DNA of 64,000 nucleotides. It comes from Methylophaga sp. UBA3192. GTDB lineage: Bacteria; Pseudomonadota; Gammaproteobacteria; Nitrosococcales; Methylophagaceae. The stretch spans positions 108,474-172,473 of the forward strand of contig DEXE01000008.1 of the NCBI GenBank assembly GCA_002363955.1, in the 5' to 3' direction. Below the pieces are notes generated by a model. The model made no database searches. It was not told the origin of the DNA and was given only the letters and a program-made list of their open reading frames with translations. The translations under genes and the position numbers were made by a program. Position 1 is the stretch's first letter. Each line of letters begins with the position of its first letter. This document shows positions 54,687 to 63,331 of the stretch, one piece after another.

Positions 54687-55145
54687 ATGAAAGTTGAAAC
54701 GTTAAGAGATGTCCTTCACTGGACAAGCGAGTTCCATCAACACCTAACAGAATGTTTAAAACGTGGTGCCGATAAAACTGAAAATACGAGAGCACAAATG
54801 CTGCTTAACTATTTGTCAGAGCATGAAGAAAAGCTCGGACATGCTGTGCACCAATTCGAAGTCACAGGCAATGAACATGCGTTAAATACCTGGTGCTATG
54901 AGTACTTTGATAAAAACCCCATTGTGCAACATCATCATTGCGATGCACCATTTGCTGAGCTATCGACCACCGACATTATGCAAGTAATCATTCATCAACA
55001 TCAGCAAATCATTGATCTTTATCGTTACCTGCATGACCGTGTGGATATCACCTCAGCAAAAGAGTTGATGGAAGAGCTCAGATCTTTTGAAGAGCATGAA
55101 ATTATGGTGATGTCACAGTCAGCTAATCGGTTAGAAGATATTTGA
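54687..55145 (+). CDS. His/Glu-rich helical protein, hemerythrin- or ferritin-like
   Basis: A 152-residue soluble, all-helical protein with many regularly placed His and Glu (FHQHLTE, LSEHEEKLGHAVHQFE, HHHCD, IIHQHQQI, FEEHE). The spacing suggests a four-helix bundle with a metal site, like hemerythrin or ferritin-like proteins, but no exact HHE signature is present. Family not recognised with certainty. Confidence 0.6.
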   Translation: MKVETLRDVLHWTSEFHQHLTECLKRGADKTENTRAQMLLNYLSEHEEKLGHAVHQFEVTGNEHALNTWCYEYFDKNPIVQHHHCDAPFAELSTTDIMQVIIHQHQQIIDLYRYLHDRVDITSAKELMEELRSFEEHEIMVMSQSANRLEDI

Positions 55146-55341
55146 GATCGAAACCTTAGCGATATAAACACTCTGCCCTCTAGTGAAGTCAATTACTTCA
55201 TGATGGAAAACCTAAGGGATATTCCCGGCCTCTCATTGGTAATAACCAAAAATGACGATGGAGTGTGCGGGTCAACAATATTCGCAAATGAATCTGGTTA
55301 TTGCTAGTGCACGTTGACAGCTAAGAAAATCAAGGGAAAGC

Positions 55342-55974
55342 ATGAAGCTACAAGGGAAAATATCAAACTGGAATGATGATCGAGGCTTTGGTTTTGTCGA
55401 GCCAAATGGTGGTGGAGAGCGTGCTTTTGTGCATATTAAAGCCTTTAACCCACCATCCCGTCGACCAGTAAATGGTGAAGTTATTATCTATGAATTAGCT
55501 CGAGATAATAACAATCGTTATAAAGCTGAAAACATCCAATTTGCTCGTGACATTTCTAAGTCAAAAAAACGAGAAAAAGTAAAAAGCCAAAGAGGCTTCG
55601 GCGGCGTCTTTACCATTCTCTTTTTCATTGGGCTGATGATATCCGTCTTCAGTGGAAAGTTGCCTTTAATCATTCTCGGTCTGTATCTACTCATGAGCCT
55701 GATTGCGTTTATCGCTTACGCGATGGATAAATCCGCGGCTAAAAATGGCCAATGGAGAATCCAAGAAAGCACCTTGCACTTACTTTCTCTAATCGGTGGA
55801 TGGCCAGGAGCCTATATCGCCCAAAAGAAATTACGCCATAAATCAATCAAAAAAGCGTTTATAAACGTTTATTGGGTAACGGTTCTGTTGAATATAGCTG
55901 GTTTGTTTTGGCTTCATACAGAGAAAGGAGCAAACTTCATTAATAATATGGTTCTGCCATTATTTAATAGCTAA
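55342..55974 (+). CDS. cold-shock domain-DUF1294 membrane protein
   Basis: A 210-residue fusion. Residues 1-68 are a cold-shock (OB-fold) domain with the RNP1-like RGFGFVE motif and AFVHIKAF. Residues 85-200 hold three or four helices of DUF1294 with the diagnostic YAMDKSAAKNGQWRIQESTLHLLSLIGGWPGAYIAQKKLRHKS. The fusion is widespread in gammaproteobacteria (COG3326); function unknown. The 196-base gap before it contains no gene that I can see. Confidence 0.9.
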   Translation: MKLQGKISNWNDDRGFGFVEPNGGGERAFVHIKAFNPPSRRPVNGEVIIYELARDNNNRYKAENIQFARDISKSKKREKVKSQRGFGGVFTILFFIGLMISVFSGKLPLIILGLYLLMSLIAFIAYAMDKSAAKNGQWRIQESTLHLLSLIGGWPGAYIAQKKLRHKSIKKAFINVYWVTVLLNIAGLFWLHTEKGANFINNMVLPLFNS

Positions 55975-56018
55975 TAAGCCAATCAAGTTTGTTGAATCAT
56001 TGATCATTGGAGGTACAA

Positions 56019-56702
56019 ATGGAGGATCTGATATCTGATGCCACTGTGGAAGTCATTAACACAGCGGAACTAATTCTCTTTCACCGCAATGGATATTACC
56101 CCTCTCGTTTCTATTTGGAGCGAAAAATCAATACTAGATCTTCGCTTCAAAATGTACGTGCAAGACTCATAGCACTTAATCAGTTTATTGCTGAGCATGA
56201 TCTGGAGCAGCATGAAACTGGTTTTGAAGTCGGTGAAAACCTTGATTGGTTGTTCTACGAACAGGAGATTGAAGTTGTTCCGATTTATCAGGAAGCTGTA
56301 GCTTTAGTCGAACGCCATCAAATTATACCGCTGAGTCGAATCCAGAATTTTCTGTTATTTATGAAAATACCCGGTTCGCGCACTGCCGTAGATCCTGAGA
56401 ACCATGGTAATGGATATCACTTCCACTATGGAGAAGTTAGGAGAGATGTCTTGGTTAGATACGACGTGCTACTTACATTTGACAAAGCGAAGTCTGAAAC
56501 AGATAGTGCAATTATTTCTGAAACACCTTTGTACATTGAACCTCATGGCGTGGGGAAATATGTTCATATTGATGCATCTACAATTGGTCATAATCGTCGC
56601 CTGCCAGTCTATTTAGTTTGCGACAAAATAATGCGTAAGCGAGGAATTCAGAATTTCATGTCACCATCAAATGACTCATGGCAATTTTATCCATTAGCCT
56701 AA
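56019..56702 (+). CDS. hypothetical protein before the cassette array
   Basis: A 227-residue soluble protein read from ATG 56019, which follows GGAGGT by four bases; the frame opens at TTG 56007. It has no signal peptide or membrane segment. Features include YYPSRFYLERKINTRSSLQNVRARL and a GNGYHFHYGEVRRD patch. I do not recognise the family. Its stop codon lies inside a GCCTAAC sequence that matches the left core of an attC site. Confidence 0.6.
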   Translation: MEDLISDATVEVINTAELILFHRNGYYPSRFYLERKINTRSSLQNVRARLIALNQFIAEHDLEQHETGFEVGENLDWLFYEQEIEVVPIYQEAVALVERHQIIPLSRIQNFLLFMKIPGSRTAVDPENHGNGYHFHYGEVRRDVLVRYDVLLTFDKAKSETDSAIISETPLYIEPHGVGKYVHIDASTIGHNRRLPVYLVCDKIMRKRGIQNFMSPSNDSWQFYPLA

Positions 56703-56846
56703 CAACGTAAATTCAGTTGATCGACAAAAGGAAAAAATCAAAAAGCCAAGGGCCAGCCAACTTGATATGTTTTCATAATTTACCAAGCTGGCTGAACACT
56801 TTATCGTCTTTAGCCTGCCAAATTCATATGGGTTTCGTATCGAAAA

Positions 56847-57773
56847 ATGATAACTAACAAACCATCACCAGAAGAGTTCAAGAACTTAAGTATCCAGTAT
56901 TTGGTTCAATCAGTAGATCTCTTACTGAAGACAGAAATGGCTCTTGCCGTTCATGGTGACTGGGAAACTAACGATGAGCTTGATGAATATTGGGAAACCC
57001 GGCAGGGAATACTCGGAAATTCGTTAATAATGCTCTTTCTCTCCATCGAAAATTATTTTAAGCATGAAATATGTAAAATTGATTCACTGCTTTTGATTGC
57101 GGGAGAGCCTTCTAAATGGGGTTTGTCGACAGAAAATAAGGACTTCGAGGATCTATACATACATCAGTTTGATGATTTGCTCGTTATTTTTCAGGAAATA
57201 ACTTCTAAAGAGATAGAGCCAACAGTAAAGGGACAGCTGGATAATTTACGAAAGAAGCGCAATAAATATACCCACGGTTTACATCGAGATATTTTGGGAC
57301 CAGCATATATTGTCGACTTGATCGCTATATTCTTAACAAAGTTATGGGGAACTGAGTGGGTAAAAGATTTCAAGTCAGTTATGTTAACGGAGCCACTTTA
57401 CGGTCTTTCAAACGAAGAGGAAGAGCAGATGCAACTGCTCTACTATTTTAAATTCTTTGAGAAGTACTTATCGCAAAAAAAGTTTAGAAAATTAATAGGG
57501 ATGCCGGATTCTGGAAGAAGATACCATTGCCCTTACTGTACGAATTGCTCGATTGAATCAGGAATGATAGTTGAAGCAAATTATGCATTACTTGAACCTA
57601 ATCAACCAGATTCAGAAGAACTTGAATGCTGGCTCTGCGAATCTTTTGCTGAAATTGAGAGGCGTGATTGTATCTCGGCGGGGTGTCTTGGCAACGTCAT
57701 TTTTCCTAAGGATTCACATTATGAGCACACCAGTAACTGTTGTCTCACATGTAGCTTAGTTCAAAGTGACTAA
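56847..57773 (+). CDS. cassette protein with HEPN-like motif and Cys-rich tail
   Basis: A 308-residue protein. Residues 15-200 are helical, with RKKRNKYTHGLHRD at about 133-146 containing the RNxxxH signature of HEPN ribonuclease-like domains. Residues 220-305 are Cys-rich (CPYCTNC, CWLCE, CISAGC, CCLTC), suggesting zinc binding. HEPN domains often act in toxin-antitoxin or antiviral systems, but the assignment rests on one motif and helical context. The stop lies within the attC-like site at 57768. The 144-base gap upstream holds an inverted repeat (AGCCAACTTG/CAAGCTGGCT) and no gene. Confidence 0.6.
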   Translation: MITNKPSPEEFKNLSIQYLVQSVDLLLKTEMALAVHGDWETNDELDEYWETRQGILGNSLIMLFLSIENYFKHEICKIDSLLLIAGEPSKWGLSTENKDFEDLYIHQFDDLLVIFQEITSKEIEPTVKGQLDNLRKKRNKYTHGLHRDILGPAYIVDLIAIFLTKLWGTEWVKDFKSVMLTEPLYGLSNEEEEQMQLLYYFKFFEKYLSQKKFRKLIGMPDSGRRYHCPYCTNCSIESGMIVEANYALLEPNQPDSEELECWLCESFAEIERRDCISAGCLGNVIFPKDSHYEHTSNCCLTCSLVQSD

Positions 57774-57814
57774 CGAAGCATTGTAGCGTCCAAGCCGTTG
57801 AATGCGTGTTAGAT
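57768..57814 (+). repeat. attC-like recombination site 1
   Basis: A 47-bp site with left core GACTAAC (one mismatch to RYYYAAC) and perfect right core GTTAGAT (GTTRRRY). An inner GCATT/AATGC stem has unequal spacers (GAA against GT), giving the bulge expected of folded attC. Confidence 0.65.
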
Positions 57815-57817
57815 AGT

Positions 57818-58456
57818 ATGAATAACTTTTCCTCTGATGTGTTTGAAGGATTTGATGTAACTGAAGATGAGGTGACTCACTTTAGAAATAATCATGCAGG
57901 GTTCTGTGGTGTTGATATGAATCGGCTAAGTCAATTCTTATTGATTCAACTCACCTCAATGAGTAAACATAGAACTTACAACTCTTTTGTAATTACGGAT
58001 GTTATACAAGAGTTGGAAGGTGTCGGTCGTGGTTACAAACAGCGAGTTGACCAATTCAAACATTTGCCGCTTAAAGGATTGTTCAAAGCACATTTTTCTG
58101 ATGCACAATTCTTGGTTAGAAATCTGGTAAATCACTGGGGGTTAGAATTTGAAAATAGCCCCAAATTTAATTCTCTTTGCTCTTACGTGACAGAGGAAGA
58201 ACAAAAAAATCCATCAAAATTTGGCTGGCAAGGCCGGCTTGCCCACGAAATGGTAGTAAGCGGATACAAGGAAAGAGCAAGGCAGAATAAACTTACCGGA
58301 GAATGGATTATTTTTGCAAAGCACAAAAATTTAAACTATTACCTTTGCATTTCTAGGCATTCAAAATCGAATCGAGCAGATCAGGAGATTTATGACTTTC
58401 TCAAGTTGTTATGTGAGCATGAGTATCCATTTCTACTATCCGACTCAGCTATTTAA
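57818..58456 (+). CDS. cassette protein of unknown function
   Basis: A 212-residue protein from ATG 57818, four bases after the attC-like site. It is basic and soluble, with no signal peptide. The C-terminal part (LTGEWIIFAKHKNLNYYLCISRHS, then DQEIYDFLKLLC) looks like a small alpha/beta domain preceded by a helical region. I do not recognise it. Its composition is poorer in GC than the neighbouring chromosomal genes, consistent with acquisition. Confidence 0.6.
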   Translation: MNNFSSDVFEGFDVTEDEVTHFRNNHAGFCGVDMNRLSQFLLIQLTSMSKHRTYNSFVITDVIQELEGVGRGYKQRVDQFKHLPLKGLFKAHFSDAQFLVRNLVNHWGLEFENSPKFNSLCSYVTEEEQKNPSKFGWQGRLAHEMVVSGYKERARQNKLTGEWIIFAKHKNLNYYLCISRHSKSNRADQEIYDFLKLLCEHEYPFLLSDSAI

Positions 58457-58509
58457 CTCTGGTTCAAAAGGAACGCGCCTACAGCGCGCGGCATTGCTCC
58501 AAGTTAAGT
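58451..58509 (+). repeat. attC site 2 (59-base element)
   Basis: Exactly 59 bp, with left core ATTTAAC (perfect RYYYAAC) and right core GTTAAGT (perfect GTTRRRY), complementary at six of seven positions. A GCGC-rich inner palindrome (GCGCCTACAGCGCGC) forms the loop end. The upstream gene stops inside the site. Confidence 0.8.
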
Positions 58510-58518
58510 CTAATTACA

Positions 58519-59118
58519 ATGGATGATTTGGAAAGTTACATCAAAGAATATGGAGGCATTCAGCCTCCTCATCTTGCATTTTATTCGCAGGCCATTCGAT
58601 TTAACGTTGAAGCAGCAATGGTTTCAATTGATTTTTTGGCAAGCTTTATTGAAATGACGAATGAAAATAAAGGAAACTACGAGAAGACTGAGGAGCTGCA
58701 AGATGAAATTCTCGACCACATCCAGAATCTACTCATTCATGCTGGCGCTTTATCTCGGTATTTTTGGCCTTCTAAACCGGGAAAGCATCGTTTACATGAA
58801 TACCGAGCGGAAACATTGAAGAAACATTATGGCCTTAGCGAAGATAGCGCTCTAAAGAGCCGTACGCTCAGAAACCTACTTGAACACTTTGACGAAAACT
58901 TAGATAAATATCTTTGGAGTAAGCCAATTGTCGGGTATGTATTACCAGCGTATGTTGGTGGCCAAATAGAGAGTGGAGGTGTTCCTGCTCATTTATTTAG
59001 GGCTTTCTACATTGATGTTGGTGTTTTCGAAACTTTAGGTGTCCGTCATGAAATCCAGCCAATCGTAGATGAAGTCTGTTATTTATACGAAAGGTTCCAC
59101 AATTCACCAAACACATAA
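58519..59118 (+). CDS. cassette protein with HEPN-like RNxxxH motif
   Basis: A 199-residue helical protein starting nine bases after the attC site. The segment RTLRNLLEHFDENLDKY at about 117-133 contains RNLLEH, matching the RNxxxH active-site pattern of HEPN domains, within a helix as expected. The C-terminus has a beta-rich stretch. Function unknown; a ribonuclease-type or nucleotide-transferase-partner role is only inference. Confidence 0.6.
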   Translation: MDDLESYIKEYGGIQPPHLAFYSQAIRFNVEAAMVSIDFLASFIEMTNENKGNYEKTEELQDEILDHIQNLLIHAGALSRYFWPSKPGKHRLHEYRAETLKKHYGLSEDSALKSRTLRNLLEHFDENLDKYLWSKPIVGYVLPAYVGGQIESGGVPAHLFRAFYIDVGVFETLGVRHEIQPIVDEVCYLYERFHNSPNT

Positions 59119-59167
59119 CAATTCAACCAACTTCGCGCCTGCGTTGCAGGACGCAGCTATGTTACAC
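59113..59167 (+). repeat. attC-like recombination site 3
   Basis: A 55-bp site with left core ACATAAC and right core GTTACAC, each one mismatch from consensus. The inner stem is CCTGC/GCAGG with loop GTT, extended by GCG/CGC around a single bulged base. It is weaker than site 2 but in the correct place. Confidence 0.6.
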
Positions 59168-59184
59168 CTTTACTTTGTAGAAAC

Positions 59185-59535
59185 ATGAACGCATCACATG
59201 AAGTCATATTCATAGTTCGTGACCAACAGCTATTTCGAATTAGAAAGGGTAAAGAAAAGCTGATGTGTATAGCTTATCCAGAGCTCGTAAATATTATTGA
59301 TGAAGGCAGTAAATCTCACCCCAAGAATATTTATCACTTTCATATTCACTCAAAGACTAATCCCAATTACGTGAATGTTTCTCTTCCAGGGGATAAGTTG
59401 GCTACTAAAACGGCGTTGTCTAACCTCATGGGCAGCAAAATTCTATTTGCCAAATTCTTGGGCAATCAAAATGATTTTGATGATTTTTTAAAGCAGTCTT
59501 TTGATGAGTACTTTTCGAAAATCACAAATGATTAG
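59185..59535 (+). CDS. short cassette protein of unknown function
   Basis: A 116-residue alpha/beta protein beginning 17 nt after site 3. It has a compact start (VIFIVRDQQLFRIRKGKEKL), a His-rich turn (IYHFHIHSKT) and an amphipathic C-terminal helix. No family recognised. The following bases (GATTAGAGCGGTTAGCTTGTTATAT) may be a decayed attC. Confidence 0.5.
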   Translation: MNASHEVIFIVRDQQLFRIRKGKEKLMCIAYPELVNIIDEGSKSHPKNIYHFHIHSKTNPNYVNVSLPGDKLATKTALSNLMGSKILFAKFLGNQNDFDDFLKQSFDEYFSKITND

Positions 59536-59570
59536 AGCGGTTAGCTTGTTATATTTAGGCTCAATTTCTC

Positions 59571-59626
59571 GTTCCCATGCTCTGCGTGGGAATGGATCAC
59601 GTAATTCCCACGGATGACCGTGGGAA
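59571..59626. repeat. REP-like double hairpin
   Basis: Two palindromes in tandem. TTCCCATGC/GCGTGGGAA is at 59572-59592, with one G-T pair. TTCCCACGG/CCGTGGGAA is a perfect 9-bp stem with loop ATGA at 59605-59626. The TTCCCACGC-type hairpin is a common extragenic repeat in proteobacteria. It lies at the convergent end between the cassette array and the Amt fusion gene and may also terminate transcription. Confidence 0.65.
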
Positions 59627-59658
59627 CCAGAAAGATGCGGATTTTAAATCGCCTTATT

Positions 59659-62600
59659 TCAACGCGGCATCACCCGAACACTCATGAGTGATTCCAGAGG
59701 CTCTGGCCGTGATAGATAAAAGCCCTGAACATAATCCACCCCAATCTGACGCAGAATATTCAGTGTTGCAGCGTCTTCAACAAACTCGGCAATGGTCTTT
59801 AAACCCATAATGTGGCCAATGTTGTTAATCGAAGCCACCATGGCTTGGTCAATCCGGTTATTGGCTAGCTCTTGAATGAAAATACCGTCAATTTTTAAGT
59901 AATCAACTGGTAATTGTTTGAGATAGCCGAATGAAGATAGACCACTACCAAAGTCATCCAGAGCGAACTGGCAGCCTAAGCTTTTCAATTCAGTTATGAA
60001 GCGAGCAGCATTAGCTGGATCAGCGATGGCAGCGGTTTCGGTGATTTCAAAGCAAATATTATTTGCCGGTACTTTGCGCTTCGTCAGTTGTTCCTGAATT
60101 AATTGCAGGATGTCTTCGCGACCGATGGAGGCACCAGATAGATTAATTGAGCAAAATACGGGCTGCTGGTTTTGGCGAAGTTGATCACCCATCCAAGCCA
60201 GCGTATTGCGAATCACCCATTGGTCGATCTTGGGCATTAACCCAAAACGTTCGGCCGCTGGAATAAACGCTCCTGGCGGAATGATTTCACCTTGTGGACC
60301 GATCATGCGAGCCAGAATCTCATAATGCGGCATGGTGTTATCGCTGTTTTCCAGCGGAACAATCGTCTGAAAATAAAGCCGGAAAAGATCTTTATCCAGC
60401 GCTTCTTGTAATCGACTGGCCCATTGAATTTGACCCTGGCGCTCCTGGGCCTCAATGTCATCCGGTTGGAACAGATGCACCCGGTTACGACCGCGGTCCT
60501 TAGCCGCGTAGCATGCGGCATCAGCATGGCTTAATACTTCATCCAGACTGCCACTAGCCTCGGTAATACTGACCAAACCGATACTAACGCCCACTGAAAA
60601 CACCTGACCTTCCCAGGAAAAACGAAAAGCGGTAACAGTTTTTCGCAATGCTTCGGCAATGTCCTGCCCTTTTTCAATTGGACAATGAGTGAGTAATACC
60701 CCGAATTCATCACCACCCAGCCGCGCCAAGGTATCGCTCTGACGAAGTACGGGTTTTAATAGATTTGAGAGCTGCTTTAACAGAACATCTCCGGCTCTAT
60801 GTCCACAAGTATCATTCACTAATTTGAACTGGTCTAAATCCAGATAGCAGAGCAGATGTTCGGCTTTATCATGATGGGCTTCATAGATCAGCGATTCCAA
60901 ACGCTTTTCAAACTCACGTCGATTGATTAGGCCAGTTAGGGTGTCATGCACCGCTTGGAAGGTGAGCATCTTCTCTAAACGGCTGTTTTGAGTAATGTCT
61001 TGTAACGCCACCACCCAACCTATGTTTTGCCGATTGGTATCCAACAAGGGGGCACAGTTGAGTTGGACTTCAAATTCTTCACCTTTTTTGTTTTTCAGGG
61101 CAAAAAGACGCTTTTGGCTGGTGTTAGATAATTTATCTGAATACTGCTTACACAATGTTGTGATGTTAATTGGATCCGCTTCGCTGTCCTCAATCAGAAT
61201 AATCTCATCAATCGGTTTACCGAAAGCTTGCTCGGATGTCTGCCCCAGCAGTTCACTGGCCATTGGGTTTAGGTAGACGATCTTATAAGCTGCATCACAG
61301 GTGACAACCGCTTCAGTGATGGCTTCCAGCGTCACTTGTGCCAGTTCAGAATGTCGATGCAGACGATCTTCCATCTTTTTTCTTTCACTGATATCCCTCA
61401 GCATGGCGCTATATTGCACGCCTTCTTCGGTTGGGCTGGCCGTGGTGGTGACCTCCAGTGTGAAAGGCTCGCTTTTACTGTTTCTGGCGATGATTTCATA
61501 AGGGCCCGACTGTTGGCTGCTGGCCAGGGTAACAAATAAACGTTCCGGGGTTGTGCCCGAAAACGTTTGTTGGTTTTGTTCATGGAGTAAAACATCAGTT
61601 GGCTGCCCCACCAACTGGTGAGCAGGAAGGCCGAACATGATTTCCACGCCTGGATTGGCGCTGGTCACAATCCCCTGGCTGGAGAAGGTAATCACCCCGT
61701 CACGCATATCACGCACAATCAATCGGGTGCGTGTCACCATACGGTTCAGGTTAGCGATAACCCGGTTGTATTGAGAGGCAATCTGGCCGACTTCGGTAAA
61801 TGGTTCAACTGGTACGCGTTGCTTCAAATCACCACTACGCTCTTGCGTTTGCATGGCTGAAAGCAGATCAGTGAGTTCGGTTTTCGCGCCATGTTCTGAC
61901 ACATTCAGTCCCTGCTGCTCGGCTTCGATACTGACGCGCAAAGGTATGTAACGGTTCAGCAGAAAGAGGAAGGTGATTGTCAGTGGAAAAATAAACAGGG
62001 CACAGGCGACTATGCCAAGCAATTGCACTTGCAGTTGGTCAAAGCGGCTTAAACCGGTATCCAGCAGTTGCAAATCACCAAAAATAGCAACGGCCAAAGT
62101 ACCCCAGATACCGGCGACCAAGTGTACTGGCACTGCCGAAATGGCATCATCCAGCTGCATACGGTGCATCTGTTTTTCTGCCAGAAACATCACCAGCGCG
62201 CCAAGGCCACCAATCAGCGCCGCTTGCGGTGTTGAAACCACATGACAGCCTGCGGTAATGGCAACTAATCCGGCCAGGGTGCCATTAATGGTGAGCGCGG
62301 TGGTTTGACTATTATCCGGTTGGGTTTTTGATAGCAGGATGGCGGTGATCCCCCCGGCAGCTGCTGCGATGATGGTGTTGACGATAATGCCGGCAATGGC
62401 AGTGGTAAAAGCCAATGTGCTGCCACCGTTAAAGCCTATCCAACCGATCATAAAGAACAGCATGCCAAGTATCGCCAGCGGCAGGTTGCTGCCCGGGATA
62501 TTTTGGACTTTGCCTCGAATGAAACGCCCGGTCCGTGGGCCGATAACAATCACGGCTGCCAGTGCTACCCAGCCACCGACACTATGTACCACGGTGCTAC

Positions 62601-63084
62601 CCGCAAAATCAGTGAACCCCATGGCTTCCAACCAGCCAGGAGATTCATTGACGGCGCTACTCCAGACCCAGTGACCGAATACCGGATAGAGCAGCAAACT
62701 GATCAAGGCCGTGATGATGATGTAAACCACAAAGCGACTGCGTTCAGCGATGGCACCGGAGACAATCGTTGCTGCTGTGGCACAAAAGGTTAACTGGAAA
62801 AAGAAAAAACTGGCGTGCCAGAATTCATCTCTGGAAAAATCGGCAAGAAACCAATGAGTATCAAGTGTCAGGCCTTCATGGGCGCCAAACATAATGCCAA
62901 AACCAAACAACCAGAAGAGCATGGCAGCAACGATCAAATCAAACGCATTTTTAAGTGCCACGTTAATCGCATTTTTACTGCGGGTAAGCCCCGACTCCAG
63001 ACACAGGAAGCCACCCTGCATGATTAGCACCAGCATCGCTGCAATTAACAACCATAGTGTATCTAGTGCACTCATATCTGACAT
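59659..63084 (-). CDS. ammonium transporter-PAS-GGDEF-EAL fusion
   Basis: A 1141-residue protein. Residues 1-400 are a full Amt/MEP domain of 11 helices. Key Amt residues are kept: the FQLTFCATAATIVSGAIAER pore segment, DFAGSTVVHSVGG with the first pore His, GWIGFNGGS, and VPVHLVAGIWG with the second pore His. A HAMP-like linker (about 410-455) and two PAS domains follow. GGDEF carries RLGGDEF at about 790 with an RQSD I-site, and EAL (EIL at about 919) has intact catalytic residues (NLS, EITE, DDFGSG, KID, EFVE, QG). It probably couples ammonium sensing to c-di-GMP turnover. GGAG precedes the ATG. Confidence 0.92.
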   Translation of the reverse strand: MSDMSALDTLWLLIAAMLVLIMQGGFLCLESGLTRSKNAINVALKNAFDLIVAAMLFWLFGFGIMFGAHEGLTLDTHWFLADFSRDEFWHASFFFFQLTFCATAATIVSGAIAERSRFVVYIIITALISLLLYPVFGHWVWSSAVNESPGWLEAMGFTDFAGSTVVHSVGGWVALAAVIVIGPRTGRFIRGKVQNIPGSNLPLAILGMLFFMIGWIGFNGGSTLAFTTAIAGIIVNTIIAAAAGGITAILLSKTQPDNSQTTALTINGTLAGLVAITAGCHVVSTPQAALIGGLGALVMFLAEKQMHRMQLDDAISAVPVHLVAGIWGTLAVAIFGDLQLLDTGLSRFDQLQVQLLGIVACALFIFPLTITFLFLLNRYIPLRVSIEAEQQGLNVSEHGAKTELTDLLSAMQTQERSGDLKQRVPVEPFTEVGQIASQYNRVIANLNRMVTRTRLIVRDMRDGVITFSSQGIVTSANPGVEIMFGLPAHQLVGQPTDVLLHEQNQQTFSGTTPERLFVTLASSQQSGPYEIIARNSKSEPFTLEVTTTASPTEEGVQYSAMLRDISERKKMEDRLHRHSELAQVTLEAITEAVVTCDAAYKIVYLNPMASELLGQTSEQAFGKPIDEIILIEDSEADPINITTLCKQYSDKLSNTSQKRLFALKNKKGEEFEVQLNCAPLLDTNRQNIGWVVALQDITQNSRLEKMLTFQAVHDTLTGLINRREFEKRLESLIYEAHHDKAEHLLCYLDLDQFKLVNDTCGHRAGDVLLKQLSNLLKPVLRQSDTLARLGGDEFGVLLTHCPIEKGQDIAEALRKTVTAFRFSWEGQVFSVGVSIGLVSITEASGSLDEVLSHADAACYAAKDRGRNRVHLFQPDDIEAQERQGQIQWASRLQEALDKDLFRLYFQTIVPLENSDNTMPHYEILARMIGPQGEIIPPGAFIPAAERFGLMPKIDQWVIRNTLAWMGDQLRQNQQPVFCSINLSGASIGREDILQLIQEQLTKRKVPANNICFEITETAAIADPANAARFITELKSLGCQFALDDFGSGLSSFGYLKQLPVDYLKIDGIFIQELANNRIDQAMVASINNIGHIMGLKTIAEFVEDAATLNILRQIGVDYVQGFYLSRPEPLESLMSVRVMPR

Positions 63085-63331
63085 TGGCAGTCTCCGAAAA
63101 TGAAGTCAGCACTCTATCGGTGCGAGCGCTTTGCTTTCGCTGTTGATAAAGCGCCATCCTGCGTCGTGTAGAGTGTCGTTAGGTTTTCAATGAGCAGTAT
63201 TTATGCCAGTTCAGCTAGGGATAATTACCTTGAAAAAAGGAGAGATTTAGAAGATTGATTTTTACCAAGTAGGATGGATTAATCAGCTTGATACGGTTTC
63301 TAGTTTTCGGATTGATTTCTATGCCAAAACT

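Larger units (their letters stand above)
56697..59535 (+). mobile_element. integron gene-cassette array without integrase (CALIN-like)
   Basis: Four single-gene units in one orientation are separated by attC-like sites at 57768-57814, 58451-58509 and 59113-59167. Each stop codon lies in the left core of a site, and the next gene begins 4-18 nt after the right core: the normal cassette plan. A left-core match (GCCTAAC, 56697-56703) opens the block without a clear right core. No integrase or attI was seen in the window, so this is a cluster lacking its integrase, or the edge of a larger array. Confidence 0.7.

Noticed and set aside
55991..55997. GTTGAAT as the right core of another attC before the 56019 gene
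   Set aside because: It fits GTTRRRY by chance-level odds, but no left core or inner stem accompanies it, so the array cannot be extended upstream with confidence.
56750..56800. AGCCAACTTG/CAAGCTGGCT inverted repeat as a full attC together with GCCTAAC at 56697
   Set aside because: No GTTRRRY right core follows before the next gene. Kept only as a possible decayed site.
59536..59570. Fourth attC after the last cassette gene
   Set aside because: GTTAGCT and GTTATAT each break the consensus, and the left core lacks AAC; at most a decayed site.
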